A DNA stretch of 64,000 bases from Roseovarius sp. THAF9 (GTDB lineage: Bacteria > Pseudomonadota > Alphaproteobacteria > Rhodobacterales > Rhodobacteraceae): positions 1,208,001 to 1,272,000 of the forward strand of contig NZ_CP045404.1 of NCBI RefSeq assembly GCF_009363715.1, given 5' to 3'. The translations under genes were made by a program, and so were the position numbers. This document shows, piece by piece, positions 27,424 to 36,318 of this stretch (position 1 is its first letter; every line of letters begins with the position of its first letter). The notes beneath the pieces were generated by a model. It did not search any database. It saw only the letters and a program-made list of their open reading frames with translations, and had not been told where the DNA came from.

Positions 27424-27747
27424 TCAGTGCGAGACCAGTGCCACGCCAAGCAGAATTAGCACCCCGCCGCCCACGTCTCGGGCGGACAGGCCTTCGCCGA
27501 TGGCATAGGCGTAGGTCAGAACGACCAGTGTCTCGATCGCTATGATCAGCAGGTAGAGCGCCCCGAGCGAGACGCCGCGCATCAGGAGGATTTCGGTCTG
27601 GGTCGCGGCGATGAAGCCCAGCAGGATGAGCCCGGCGGCGAGGAAAGACCAATGGCCGGAGGCAAGCTTCATACCGATGGTGGCAAGCGCATAGCCCATG
27701 GCAGCAAAAACTGCCAGTGCCAGAAGGCGAAGGTCGAAAGTTTCCAT
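27424..27747 (-). CDS. Small multidrug resistance/DMT-like membrane protein
   Basis: This 107-residue protein has four hydrophobic helices, the size and layout of half an EamA transporter or an SMR subunit. A charged Glu sits in a predicted helix (TQTEILLMRG), and the last helix is GGGVLILLGVALVSH. The ATG at 27747 is chosen because the upstream extension is basic and lacks a ribosome site. It may function as a dimer. Substrate unknown. Confidence 0.72.
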   Translation of the reverse strand: METFDLRLLALAVFAAMGYALATIGMKLASGHWSFLAAGLILLGFIAATQTEILLMRGVSLGALYLLIIAIETLVVLTYAYAIGEGLSARDVGGGVLILLGVALVSH

Positions 27748-27919
27748 CACGAGATTACGGCGGCCGCGAAAGGGCACCATGCACTGTACGATCTTAAATG
27801 AATTAAGGGCCGCCGACCCAAAATTGTTTCTGAATAATACCCAACCATACCACAGGATGCGGCATTGTCCCAGTCTGGTTTTCCCGACTTTGCCGCCCTG
27901 GCGCCCGGGGCCGGTGGTT

Positions 27920-29125
27920 TCAGCCTTTCATCCGAAGATGCGCCATGATCTGGCCGTGATCGGAGGCCAGCTTGTTATAGGGCGCCTCGGGGTGCGAGCC
28001 GTCGGTGATGTGGTCGTTGAAGACGCTGAAATAGGTCATGTCGCCGGTCCGATCGGGATTGTCGGGGTGGAAGTGGCGGGACATGAAGATCTGGTCGATA
28101 CTCTCGTAGACGCCGCCGAAGGCCGAGGTGTAGACCATGTCGCGCAGGGACTTGCGCACGAACATCTTTTCCGCCGAGTGCAGGCGCACACGCTCCACGT
28201 CCTCGGTGATCTGGATGTTCTCCTCGTCGGAATAGCGGTCGCCGCGGTTTTGCGCGTCGTGGCGCAGCATCCACGAATAGTTCTTGAAAGGCGTCTCGCC
28301 GGTGATGATCTCGGACGAGACGGCATGTTCGCCGTCGTTGAAATCGCCCAGCACCATGACCGGGTGGCCGGCCTCGATCTCGCGCACGACCTCGCGGCGC
28401 AGCACCCATGCCTCGGCCATGCGGCGGACGGTGGCGCGCAGCGCGCCCATGGCGCGGCCGATGGGGTCATAGCGGGTCAGGTCCTCTTCGGGTGCAAAGT
28501 CGGCGCCGGGCGGCGTGATGTATTCGCCCAGCTTGGATTTCAGGTGGCAGTTGAAGACTGTGACGGTCTGGCCGCCCACGGGGATGCGGGCCTTGATGAT
28601 GGGGCGTGACAGGCGGCGCAGAACGTAATGGCCGGCGTCCTGCGCGCCTTCCATGCCGCGCAGGGGCTGGAAGGGGATCGAGAGCGGCTCTTCGAGGTCC
28701 TGGATGATCTCGGGCGTGCCGTCAAAGCCCAGCCGCGACAGGATCGCGACGCCGGGGCGGCGTTTGCCCGGCTCGCCGGTGTCGGCGGCGTTGGGGGCGA
28801 AGGCCAGCGTGGCGTTGTCATAGGGGGTGACGGCCAGTTTGCGGAAGATTGCCTTGCGGTGATAGCGCTTGGAGCGGTCGGGAATGGCCGCGTCGTTGAG
28901 CGCGCGGGCGCGGATGGACGCCTCATCGATGACGGCGTGCAGGGCGTCTTTCTCGAAGATCTCCTGAAAGCAGATCACGTCGGCGTCGAGCGTCAAAAGC
29001 TGGTCGGCCATCCAGTCGAGTTTCCAGGCGTATTCCTCGGGGGTGTAGCTTTGGAATTCGTAATATTCCTGGTCGGGACCGATCAGGTTTTTCACGTTGA
29101 AACTGGCGATGGTGAAGTCGGTCAT
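27920..29125 (-). CDS. Endonuclease/exonuclease/phosphatase-family protein
   Basis: This is a probable phosphodiesterase of 401 residues, with no signal peptide. The fold's motifs are visible: FNVKNLIG near the start, ICFQEIFEKDAL with the metal-binding Glu, VFNCHLKSK, LGDFNDGEHA, and a terminal SDHGQIMAHL. There are several longer inserts compared with ExoIII. It stands alone between the small membrane protein and the macro-domain gene, and its substrate is not suggested by context. Confidence 0.87.
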   Translation of the reverse strand: MTDFTIASFNVKNLIGPDQEYYEFQSYTPEEYAWKLDWMADQLLTLDADVICFQEIFEKDALHAVIDEASIRARALNDAAIPDRSKRYHRKAIFRKLAVTPYDNATLAFAPNAADTGEPGKRRPGVAILSRLGFDGTPEIIQDLEEPLSIPFQPLRGMEGAQDAGHYVLRRLSRPIIKARIPVGGQTVTVFNCHLKSKLGEYITPPGADFAPEEDLTRYDPIGRAMGALRATVRRMAEAWVLRREVVREIEAGHPVMVLGDFNDGEHAVSSEIITGETPFKNYSWMLRHDAQNRGDRYSDEENIQITEDVERVRLHSAEKMFVRKSLRDMVYTSAFGGVYESIDQIFMSRHFHPDNPDRTGDMTYFSVFNDHITDGSHPEAPYNKLASDHGQIMAHLRMKG

Positions 29126-29254
29126 GGGCAGCCTTCTGATGATGCTTCGGGTCGGGCCGGGGGCGTTTTCCGCGCGGAAAACGGTATGGAAAATGTGCAT
29201 TTTCCATACCGGAATTTGCGCAAATTCCGGGTGCGCGACGGGCGCGGCATGTGC

Positions 29255-29719
29255 CTAGCGTCCCGCGTCGGGTAGGACGACGAGCGCGTGGTCCATCCCG
29301 TCGAGCGCGGTGTCGATGCGGGGCGCGATTTCGTCCCAGTCGCCGCCCGCAATGCCGGCGCCGATCAGCGGGTAGCCGATGCGGGCGTCGGGGAACTCAC
29401 GGGCCACGGCCTCGAAGGCCGATTGCAGCGCGTCGTAGTCGACCTTTTGCCCATGCCCGCTGTGATCGAACTGGGTGTAGGCGTTGACGATGGTGAGGCT
29501 GTGGCCATCGCAATCGACCGTGGCGTGAGAGATGGTGCCGAGCTTGGCGCGGTCGCCCTTGGGGGTGGCCATGTCAGCCTGCGCGGCGGCGGGGAATTCC
29601 ATGGCGATGATGCGGGCGATGCCCGCCCCCATGGTGTGAAAGCAGTTGGCCCCGTGCACAAGCACGTCGAAATGTCCGGATTTGGCGAGGGCGATCAGGT
29701 CTCCTTCGATGCGTCTCAT
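29255..29719 (-). CDS. Macro-domain (ADP-ribose-binding) protein
   Basis: This 154-residue protein fits an ADP-ribose-binding or processing domain: GDLIALAKSGHFDVLVHGANCFHTMGAGIA at the start (with the conserved Asn in GANC), and IGYPLIGAGIAGGDWDEI later. Members may hydrolyse ADP-ribose 1''-phosphate or remove ADP-ribose from proteins. Its start overlaps the end of the dehydratase gene, so it is the last of a four-gene coupled operon. Confidence 0.88.
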   Translation of the reverse strand: MRRIEGDLIALAKSGHFDVLVHGANCFHTMGAGIARIIAMEFPAAAQADMATPKGDRAKLGTISHATVDCDGHSLTIVNAYTQFDHSGHGQKVDYDALQSAFEAVAREFPDARIGYPLIGAGIAGGDWDEIAPRIDTALDGMDHALVVLPDAGR

Positions 29720-30702
29720 GGGGTAGCTCCGAGAGTGTCGAGGGCGCGCTGGAACATGGGCGCGTCCACATTGCCGCCGGAGATCGTGCAGATGACCGTG
29801 TCGGCATTGAGCTGGTCGCCGTGAAAGAGCGCGGCGGCCAGCGCGGCGGCGCCGCCGGGTTCGGCGACGAGTTTGAGGCGCTGAAAGGCGTGGGCCATGG
29901 TGCGCAGGCAGTCGTCCTCGGAGACCGTGATGCCGGGGCCGACGAGGCGTTTAAGTATCGGGAAGGTGATCTGGCCCGGGGCGGGGGTGAGGATGGCGTC
30001 GCAGATGTTGCCGCCTATGCCTGGGTTGGTCTCGATCTGCCCCGAGGCGAGCGAGCGGGTCACGTCGTCGAAGCCTTCGGGTTCCACGGGTCGGACGGTG
30101 AAGCCGGGCGCGTCGGCCTCCAATGCCAGGGCGATGCCGGAGGTGAGGCCGCCGCCGCCACAGCAGACCAGCATTTCAGCATCAAAGATGCCAAGCTCCG
30201 CCGCTTGTTCGGCGATTTCCAAGCCACAGGTGCCCTGGCCCGCGATGACCTGCGGTTCGTCATAGGGGCGGATCAGGGTGAGGTTGCGCTCGGCCTGGAG
30301 TGTCTCGCCCAGTTCCTCGCGGCTTTCGCCGGCGGCGCGGTCGTAAAGGACGACCTCGGCGCCGAGCGCACGGGTGTTGGCGATCTTCAGCTGCGGCGCG
30401 TCGGCGGGCATGATGATGACGGCGGGCGCGCCCATTTCGCGGGCCGCCAGCGCCACGCCCTGCGCGTGGTTGCCGGAGGAAAACGCGATGACGCCCTTGG
30501 CGCGGGTCTCGGCGTCGAGTACGGAGACGGCGGAGCGGCCGCCGCGATACTTGAAGCTGCCGGTGTGCTGCAGGCATTCCGGTTTGACGAGGATGCGGCG
30601 GCCCGCGATTTCATCAAGGAAGGTCGAGGACAGCAGCGGCGTGCGGCGGGCGTGGCCCTTGAGGCGTTCGGCGGCGGCGCGGATGAGGGTGATGTCGGTC
30701 AT
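29716..30702 (-). CDS. PLP-dependent threonine/serine dehydratase-like enzyme
   Basis: This is a fold-type II PLP enzyme of 328 residues without an ACT domain. The Schiff-base lysine is Lys51 in TGSFKYRGG, and the PLP-phosphate loop is CCGGGGLTSG. It probably deaminates threonine or serine, or a related hydroxy amino acid, in the cytoplasm. It overlaps both neighbours by four bases (macro-domain gene and alpha/beta hydrolase), showing tight coupling. The exact substrate is not determinable from the sequence. Confidence 0.87.
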   Translation of the reverse strand: MTDITLIRAAAERLKGHARRTPLLSSTFLDEIAGRRILVKPECLQHTGSFKYRGGRSAVSVLDAETRAKGVIAFSSGNHAQGVALAAREMGAPAVIIMPADAPQLKIANTRALGAEVVLYDRAAGESREELGETLQAERNLTLIRPYDEPQVIAGQGTCGLEIAEQAAELGIFDAEMLVCCGGGGLTSGIALALEADAPGFTVRPVEPEGFDDVTRSLASGQIETNPGIGGNICDAILTPAPGQITFPILKRLVGPGITVSEDDCLRTMAHAFQRLKLVAEPGGAAALAAALFHGDQLNADTVICTISGGNVDAPMFQRALDTLGATP

Positions 30703-31532
30703 CGCGCGGCGTCCAGCAGTTGTCGGATGGCGGCGAGCGATTGCGGCTCGTCAAGGAAGGGAACGTGGCCGCGATTCGGTACAACGGTGGTGATCATGTC
30801 GGGGTGACGGGTTTGCATCTGGGCTTGCGTCTCGGCAGTGAAGAGGTCGGAGTTCTCGCCCCGGATCGAGGCGGTGGGGATGGGTTTCAGCCCGTCGAAA
30901 AGCGCCCAGAGGTCCACCGCCTCGCCCGCGCCGGCCTGGCCCACCAGCGCGTCGCGCAGGCGGGGGTCGTAGCGCAGGGTGATGCCGCCCTGTGGGTTGT
31001 CCTGCCACATGAATTCGGCCTGCTCGCGCCAGCGGGTCAGGGGGATGTCAGGAAAATCCTTGGCATGGCCTGCGGCCAGCGCGTCGGCGGCGGCGTCGAG
31101 GTTCTCAAAGGGGGGCGTCTTGCCGACGTAATCCATGATGCGTTCGATGCCGATGGGGGCCACTTCGGGCCCGATATCGTTCAGCACGACGCCGGCGAGG
31201 CGGTCGGGATGGCTGTGCGACAGCGCCATGGCGATGAGGCCGCCGCGCGAGGTGCCGATGAGGATGGTTTTCTCGATGCCCAGATGGTCGAGCAGTTCGA
31301 TGGCATCCTGCCCTTCGCGCAGGATATTGTAGGTCATGTAATCCTCGGCATAGTCCGATAGGCCGCGACCGCGATAGTCGAGCCGGATGACGCGTTGATC
31401 GGAAAGATGCGGCACGAGGTACGTGAAATCGTTGACGTTGCGGGTGAGACCGGCGAGGCAGAGGATGGGCGTGCCGGTTCCTTCGTCGGTGTAGTGCAGC
31501 GACAGGCCGTCGGAGGTGGTGAAGTTCGGCAT
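30699..31532 (-). CDS. Alpha/beta hydrolase
   Basis: This 277-residue hydrolase has the elbow GTSRGG with nucleophile Ser, an oxyanion segment LAGLTRNVNDF, the acid in the ENSDLF region, and a catalytic histidine in NRGHVPFLDE. RLDYRGRGLSDY is typical of the epoxide hydrolase/esterase-like group. The stop of the upstream HAD gene overlaps its ATG (TAATG). Confidence 0.88.
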   Translation of the reverse strand: MPNFTTSDGLSLHYTDEGTGTPILCLAGLTRNVNDFTYLVPHLSDQRVIRLDYRGRGLSDYAEDYMTYNILREGQDAIELLDHLGIEKTILIGTSRGGLIAMALSHSHPDRLAGVVLNDIGPEVAPIGIERIMDYVGKTPPFENLDAAADALAAGHAKDFPDIPLTRWREQAEFMWQDNPQGGITLRYDPRLRDALVGQAGAGEAVDLWALFDGLKPIPTASIRGENSDLFTAETQAQMQTRHPDMITTVVPNRGHVPFLDEPQSLAAIRQLLDAAR

Positions 31533-32215
31533 TACTTTGCGAGCTCCGGGATGCCGGTCAGGTCCGTCAGGACATGGCCGGGGGTGGCGGGCAGGCGGTC
31601 CATCGGGGCGCCGGCGCGGTTGACCCAGGCGGTGGTGAAGCCGTAGCCCGTCGCCGCCGCCGCGTCCCAGCCATTGGAGGACACGAAGAGCACCTCTGAC
31701 TTGGCGCAGCCGAAGCGGTCGCCGACGAGGTCGTACACGCTGGCGTGGGGTTTGAAGATGCCGACGCTTTCGACCGAGAGCACATCATCCAGCACGTCGC
31801 CGATGCCCGCCGATTTCACCGCGCCGTCCAGCATGTCGGGCGAGCCGTTGGAAAGGATGGCGGTGTTCATGCCGTTGCGCTTGAGGGTGTGCAGCATGGC
31901 GGGGACTTCGGGGTAGGCTTCAAGCTCCCAGTAAAGTTGCAGGAGGCGTTCGCGCAGGTCAGTGTCGTCCGAGAGGCCCTCGGCCTCGAGCGCCCAGTCG
32001 AGGCCGTCTTGGGTAACGGTCCAGAAATCGGTGTGATCGCCGGTGATGGCGCGCAGCCAGGTGTATTGCAACTGTTTCAGGCGCCAGTGCTCGGCGATTG
32101 CGGGCCAGTGGGACTTGAACGCCTCGCGTCCGGGCTCGTCGGCGGCGGTGCGGGCAGCGGCGGCGACGTCGAACAGCGTGCCGTAGGCGTCGAAGATGCA
32201 GGTGGTGATGGGCAT
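31532..32215 (-). CDS. Haloacid dehalogenase type II
   Basis: This HAD-superfamily enzyme, 227 residues, is expected to hydrolyse (S)-2-haloacids. Motif I is FDAYGTLFD, motif II is LSNGSPDML, the lysine is in FKPHASVY, and the type II signature SSNGWDAAAATGYG is present, followed by WVNRAG. The ATG at 32215 gives the family's standard start (TCIFDAYGTLFD). It is the first gene of a four-gene minus-strand operon that includes the hydrolase, dehydratase and macro-domain genes. Confidence 0.9.
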   Translation of the reverse strand: MPITTCIFDAYGTLFDVAAAARTAADEPGREAFKSHWPAIAEHWRLKQLQYTWLRAITGDHTDFWTVTQDGLDWALEAEGLSDDTDLRERLLQLYWELEAYPEVPAMLHTLKRNGMNTAILSNGSPDMLDGAVKSAGIGDVLDDVLSVESVGIFKPHASVYDLVGDRFGCAKSEVLFVSSNGWDAAAATGYGFTTAWVNRAGAPMDRLPATPGHVLTDLTGIPELAK

Positions 32216-32382
32216 TGTAGGCCTTGGGTGCAGGGTGTTTCGGGGCAGAGTGGCACGTCTGGAACGGGGTTGGAACCCTGTTTGCAATCGCTGCCATGGC
32301 AGGTTAGCCTTGGGCCAGACAAGCAAGCACCCGCGCGAGGCGCGGCCTTGGAAACCCATCCCCCAAACAGATTGGAAACCAC

Positions 32383-32814
32383 ATGACGCAGGTGAAATCC
32401 GGCGATACGGTAAAAGTTCATTACAAAGGCACGCTGGCCGACGGCACGACCTTCGACAGCAGCGAGGGACGTGACCCGCTGGAATTCGAGGTCGGCTCGG
32501 GCCAGATCATTCCCGGGCTTGAAAAGGCCATTCCGGGCATGGAAGTGGGCGACAAGAAGACCGTGGAAGTGCCCGCCGACGAGGCCTATGGCCCGTTGGA
32601 CCCCGCCGCCAAGCAGGCGGTGCCGCGCGCCGACGTTCCCGATGACATCCCGCTGGATATCGGCACGCAACTGCAGGTGCAGACGCCCCAGGGCCAGACC
32701 TTGCAGGTGATGGTGGCCGAAGTGACCGACGAGCAGGTGACGCTGGACGCCAACCACCCGCTGGCGGGCAAGGACCTGACCTTCGACGTGGAACTGGTCG
32801 AGATCGCAGGCTGA
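32383..32814 (+). CDS. FKBP-type peptidyl-prolyl isomerase (SlyD-like)
   Basis: This 143-residue cytoplasmic prolyl isomerase begins VKVHYKGTLADGTTFDSSEG, then has an FKBP core with an inserted IF domain (VPADEAYGPLDPAAKQAVPRA) as in SlyD. The metal-binding histidine-rich tail of E. coli SlyD is absent. It is a single gene, divergent from the HAD operon, with a hairpin terminator downstream. Confidence 0.92.
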   Translation: MTQVKSGDTVKVHYKGTLADGTTFDSSEGRDPLEFEVGSGQIIPGLEKAIPGMEVGDKKTVEVPADEAYGPLDPAAKQAVPRADVPDDIPLDIGTQLQVQTPQGQTLQVMVAEVTDEQVTLDANHPLAGKDLTFDVELVEIAG

Positions 32815-32898
32815 GTTGATATGCGCGGGGGCGGGGCGAGCGCCTCGCCGCGCCCTTGCGTGCGCGTCTCGGGGTAAACCGAGGCGTCTGATAGTTTG

Positions 32899-32934
32899 AA
32901 CGCGCGTGACGCAAGGGCGTTGCGCGCGTTTTTT
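32899..32934 (+). terminator. Rho-independent terminator after the FKBP gene
   Basis: The stem is AACGCGCGTGACG paired with CGTTGCGCGCGTT (wobble at two positions), with a short AAGGG-containing loop and six T residues. It lies about 85 bases after the FKBP stop, on the same strand. Confidence 0.8.
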
Positions 32935-33056
32935 GTGTAGCGGCAGTGTGGGGTTTTGGCGTCCCGCGTGTATGACGGTCTCGCCCGGTCCGGAACACGG
33001 TCGCGAATTTCGCGTTGATCCTTGCGCAAACGCCGGAAAGAGCGAGGGATCCGACA

Positions 33057-33707
33057 ATGATGGACTTTCTGAAAGAGAACGTGGAGATCGTTCAGATCGC
33101 GGCCAGCCTGACGACGACGTTCGTGTGGCTGGTTTATCTGCATATCTTCATGAGCGGGTATCTCCAGCAGCGCCGGTCCAGCATCCTGATCAACCGCGGC
33201 GGCGGGCCGGACATGCAGGCGCGGTGCCTGGTGTCGAATATGGGCGCGCAGCCCGCTTACCTGCTGGACGTGCTGGCGTCTCTGGACACGGGCGAGGACG
33301 TCAATGTGTCGAGCGTTGTCGACCGCGAGGAACTGCGGAAAGAGGAAATGGAGCAGCCGACGAACGTGACCGGGCAGGGCCCGATCCCGTCGGGTGGGTA
33401 TGTCGATATCGGAACCTTCGAAGATGTAGCGCGCCGCGCCGGGCACAGCGCGGACAAAGGCGATCTGGACGATCGCTGTCTGAAGCTGATGGCCGTCTGC
33501 GCGACCAACCAGGCCAACCATGTGGTCGCCGCGGTGCGTGAATTCGACCTGCGTGCGGAAGAGGAGCGCCTCCGATTGATGCCCCGGAAGCTGGAGGCGC
33601 GCCAGATCCGGTCGCGGCGGCAGAGAAAGAAGATCACGGCGATGCTGGAGAGACTAGAGACCCCTGGCCGTGACGGCGAGATCGGGGCGGAGTTCGCGAA
33701 GCTGTAG
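33057..33707 (+). CDS. Hypothetical membrane-anchored protein
   Basis: This 216-residue protein begins with one hydrophobic helix (about residues 8-34, VQIAASLTTTFVWLVYLHIFM). It is followed by a soluble beta-rich region (LINRGGGPDMQARCLVSNMGAQPAYLLDVLA) and a charged C-terminal coiled coil rich in Arg and Glu. The ribosome site GAGGG precedes the ATG. I do not recognise a named family. It is flanked by the terminator of the FKBP gene and a large hairpin, so it is probably monocistronic. Confidence 0.75.
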   Translation: MMDFLKENVEIVQIAASLTTTFVWLVYLHIFMSGYLQQRRSSILINRGGGPDMQARCLVSNMGAQPAYLLDVLASLDTGEDVNVSSVVDREELRKEEMEQPTNVTGQGPIPSGGYVDIGTFEDVARRAGHSADKGDLDDRCLKLMAVCATNQANHVVAAVREFDLRAEEERLRLMPRKLEARQIRSRRQRKKITAMLERLETPGRDGEIGAEFAKL

Positions 33708-33824
33708 CGCTGTCTTGAGCGATCTGGTCCGCTGCGACGGCAGGCCGGGCGGCTTAAAGCGTGCCGCGTTTAACCTGAAACATCAGATAACGGCGGGGCG
33801 CGCGCGTCAATCAAGCCTTGCACT

Positions 33825-33865
33825 GCGTTTCGCCAAAAGCTGTGATTCAGGTTTTGGCGAAACGC
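33825..33865. repeat. Perfect 14-bp inverted repeat (possible terminator of the quinone reductase gene)
   Basis: GCGTTTCGCCAAAA (33825-33838) and TTTTGGCGAAACGC (33852-33865) form a perfect stem with a 13-base loop, directly at the end of the minus-strand gene at 33867-34853. There is no T-run. It could be a terminator or an intergenic repeat unit of this bacterial group. Confidence 0.65.
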
Positions 33866-33866
33866 T

Positions 33867-34853
33867 TTAGACGGTTTCCAGCAGAACCGCGCCGCGGCGG
33901 CCGGGGCTGAGCACCATGTTGTGGGCCGTGACGCAATCGGTGAGCGGCAGGCAGGCGTGGATCGCGGGTTTCAGCGCGCCTTCGGTGAGGGCGGCGTGCA
34001 AGCGGGCGATGGCTGCGGCGCGTTCCGCCGGCGGCAGGATGTAGATCAGGGAAATGTCGATCTTGAGCGCCTTGAACAGCATCGCGCCGAAGGGCAGCTC
34101 CGGTGTCATGGCCTTGGCCGAGCCGTAAGTGGCGATAGTGCCCATCGGTTTCATCACCTCGGCCAGAAGTGCTGCGTTGGTGCCGAACTCGACCTCGACC
34201 GCGCGGTCGATGCCGCCGGGGGCGATGTCCTTGATTCTCGCGGTCAGATCGTCGTCGCGGTAGTCGAGCACGTGATCGGCGCCGGTGTCGGCCACGTAAT
34301 CGGCGGCGTCGGCGGAGGCGGTGGTGATGACGGTGGCGCCGCCCCACTTGGCCAGCTGTACCGCCATATGGCCGACGGCCCCCGCGCCGCCGGAGATGAG
34401 CAGGGTCTGCCCCGCCACCTCGCCGCCGCCGAAGACGGTCTGGCAGGCCGTCAGGCCGGGGATGCCGAGCGTCGCGCCGACCTCGTGGCTGACGCCCTCG
34501 GGCAGGGGCACGGCCTGGCCGGCGGGCAGGGCGATCATCTCGGCCGCGGTGCCGTGGGCGCGTTGCCACTGGGCGTTCCAGAGCCAGACATGCTGATCCA
34601 TGCGCGCGGGATCGACGCCTTCACCCACGGCGAAGATCGTGCCGGCGCCGTCGGAATGGGGGATGATGCGCGGAAAATCAGGATTGGTTACGCCGGGGCG
34701 GGAGCCCGCGCGGGACTTTGCGTCGGACGGGTTCACGCCGGAATGAGTGAGACGCACCAGAACCTCGCCCGGGCCGGGCGTGGGGGTGTCGACCTCACCA
34801 ATGGTCAGGACGTCTTCGGCGGGTCCGAATTGTTCGTAATAGGCGGCGCGCAT
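33867..34853 (-). CDS. NADPH:quinone reductase (zinc-less medium-chain dehydrogenase)
   Basis: This enzyme of 328 residues reduces quinones or related carbonyls with NADPH. The N-terminal MRAAYYEQFGPAEDVLTIGEV and the nucleotide motif ISGGAGAVGHMAVQLAKW are typical of the Qor family. Zinc-binding cysteines are absent. It is the neighbour of irr on the same strand, with ten bases between them, so the two may be co-transcribed. Confidence 0.9.
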   Translation of the reverse strand: MRAAYYEQFGPAEDVLTIGEVDTPTPGPGEVLVRLTHSGVNPSDAKSRAGSRPGVTNPDFPRIIPHSDGAGTIFAVGEGVDPARMDQHVWLWNAQWQRAHGTAAEMIALPAGQAVPLPEGVSHEVGATLGIPGLTACQTVFGGGEVAGQTLLISGGAGAVGHMAVQLAKWGGATVITTASADAADYVADTGADHVLDYRDDDLTARIKDIAPGGIDRAVEVEFGTNAALLAEVMKPMGTIATYGSAKAMTPELPFGAMLFKALKIDISLIYILPPAERAAAIARLHAALTEGALKPAIHACLPLTDCVTAHNMVLSPGRRGAVLLETV

Positions 34854-34863
34854 CCCGGGCGGT

Positions 34864-35289
34864 TCAGCCGGATTTGCGACGCAGGCGGATCACCACGTCG
34901 ACCGAGGCGATTTCGGCGCCTTCCGGCGCGCCGGGCAGGCGGGCGATCTCAAGCTCGTCGGCGGGCGCGTCGGAAAGGCGCTGGTCGTCCTCCCAGAAGA
35001 AATGCGGGTGATCGTGGGTGTTGGTGTCGAAATAGCTTTTGGAGCCGTCGACCGTGACCTCTTGCAACAGGCCCACGTCGCAGAAGGCGCGCAGGGTGTT
35101 GTAGACGGTGGCAAGCGACACGCTGTCGCCGTTTTCGCAGACCGCGGCGAAGAGGCTTTCGGCGGTGACGTGGCGGTGCTGTCCGTCGCCCACGAGCAGG
35201 GTAGCCAGCGCGACGCGCTGACGGGTCGGGCGCAGGCCTGCGCCTGCGAGCCATTCGGTGCCTCGGGTTGTTGCCTCGGTGTCGGTCAT
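34864..35289 (-). CDS. irr: Fur-family iron response regulator Irr
   Basis: This is an alphaproteobacterial transcriptional regulator of iron homeostasis that responds to haem, 141 residues. The winged helix is LRPTRQRVALATLLV and SVSLATVYNTLRAF. The haem/metal motif HDHPHFF (three histidines) is present, but the N-terminal GCPW haem regulatory motif of Bradyrhizobium Irr is missing, as in other Rhodobacterales. It is divergent from fabA, the arrangement seen in this order. Confidence 0.9.
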   Translation of the reverse strand: MTDTEATTRGTEWLAGAGLRPTRQRVALATLLVGDGQHRHVTAESLFAAVCENGDSVSLATVYNTLRAFCDVGLLQEVTVDGSKSYFDTNTHDHPHFFWEDDQRLSDAPADELEIARLPGAPEGAEIASVDVVIRLRRKSG

Positions 35290-35444
35290 GAAAGCTCCTG
35301 TGTCAGCTTCAATATAGGGGGCGTGGCGGGGAAATTTCAAACAAAATTCTGCATCATAGCGCGTTGCGGCAGGGCTTGCGCGGGGGTTTTGCGGGGTGTT
35401 ACAGGATCAGGTAACGGAACCAACAGAGAAAAGGGCGCGACCCT

Positions 35445-35954
35445 ATGGCCGATTTCCCGAGCAGCTTCGACCGCGAAGACCTGCTGAAATGCGCACGTGG
35501 CGAGCTTTTCGGCCCCGGCAATGCGCAGCTGCCCGAGCCGCCGATGCTAATGATGGACCGGATCACCGATATCTCGGGCGATGGCGGGCCGCATGGCAAG
35601 GGGCACGTGGTGGCGGAGTTCGACATCAAGCCGGACCTGTGGTTCTTCGAGTGCCATTTTCCGGGCAACCCGATCATGCCGGGCTGCCTTGGCCTTGACG
35701 GGCTGTGGCAACTGACGGGCTTTAACCTGGGCTGGCGCGGCTGGCAGGGGCGTGGCTATGCGCTGGGCGTGGGCGAGGTGAAGCTGACCGGCATGGTCCG
35801 CCCCGACCGCAAGATGCTGACCTATTACGTGGATTTCACCAAGGCCGTGCAGACACGGCGGCTGACCATGGGTGTCGCCGATGGCCGGGTCGAGGCCGAT
35901 GGCGAGGTGATCTACCAGGTCAAGGACATGAAGGTTGCGCTGAGCGAGACCTGA
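35445..35954 (+). CDS. fabA: 3-hydroxydecanoyl-ACP dehydratase/isomerase
   Basis: This enzyme creates the cis-3 double bond that starts unsaturated fatty-acid synthesis. The 169-residue hot-dog fold protein has the active-site histidine in [13 protein letters not shown] and the catalytic Asp in CLGLDGLWQ. Full length. It is the first of the fab genes, divergent from irr, and is separated from fabB by 1.9 kb that includes a histidine kinase gene. Confidence 0.96.
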   Translation: MADFPSSFDREDLLKCARGELFGPGNAQLPEPPMLMMDRITDISGDGGPHGKGHVVAEFDIKPDLWFFECHFPGNPIMPGCLGLDGLWQLTGFNLGWRGWQGRGYALGVGEVKLTGMVRPDRKMLTYYVDFTKAVQTRRLTMGVADGRVEADGEVIYQVKDMKVALSET

Positions 35955-36318
35955 AGCGCGGCCCTCGGGCGGTGTCCGCTGGTGCAGGTCGGTTTTGAGC
36001 GCGTATCGGGGCGGCTCCGGGGTGAGCAGTTACGCGACTTCATGATCAAAGCCATGCCGTGTATCCTGTCCGGGGTCGTCGAAAACACCGCCTGAGCGCG
36101 TGAATCGGTCTGGAATTTCTAGCAGAAGGCGTACCTTGCCGGTTTAAGTCGCTGATTTTAAAGAATTTGAGCGATTTTTCGCTTACGTTACGTCAAGTTA
36201 ACCGCATTTAAACGAGTTTATTGCAGCGGGGCGACCGGGCTGGGATAAGGTCGTTTCGATTTTACCAAGGTTGCGCCTGTGGGACGGCATTCCCACGTGT
36301 TGCGGCAACTGAAAGACA
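35955..36318. other. Intergenic region between fabA and the histidine kinase gene
   Basis: This 364-base gap holds no supportable gene. An AT-rich part (36130-36220) contains ACGTTACGTCAA at 36185-36196, the reverse complement of a 12-mer at 44225-44236. It is a likely promoter region for the kinase gene. Confidence 0.5.
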
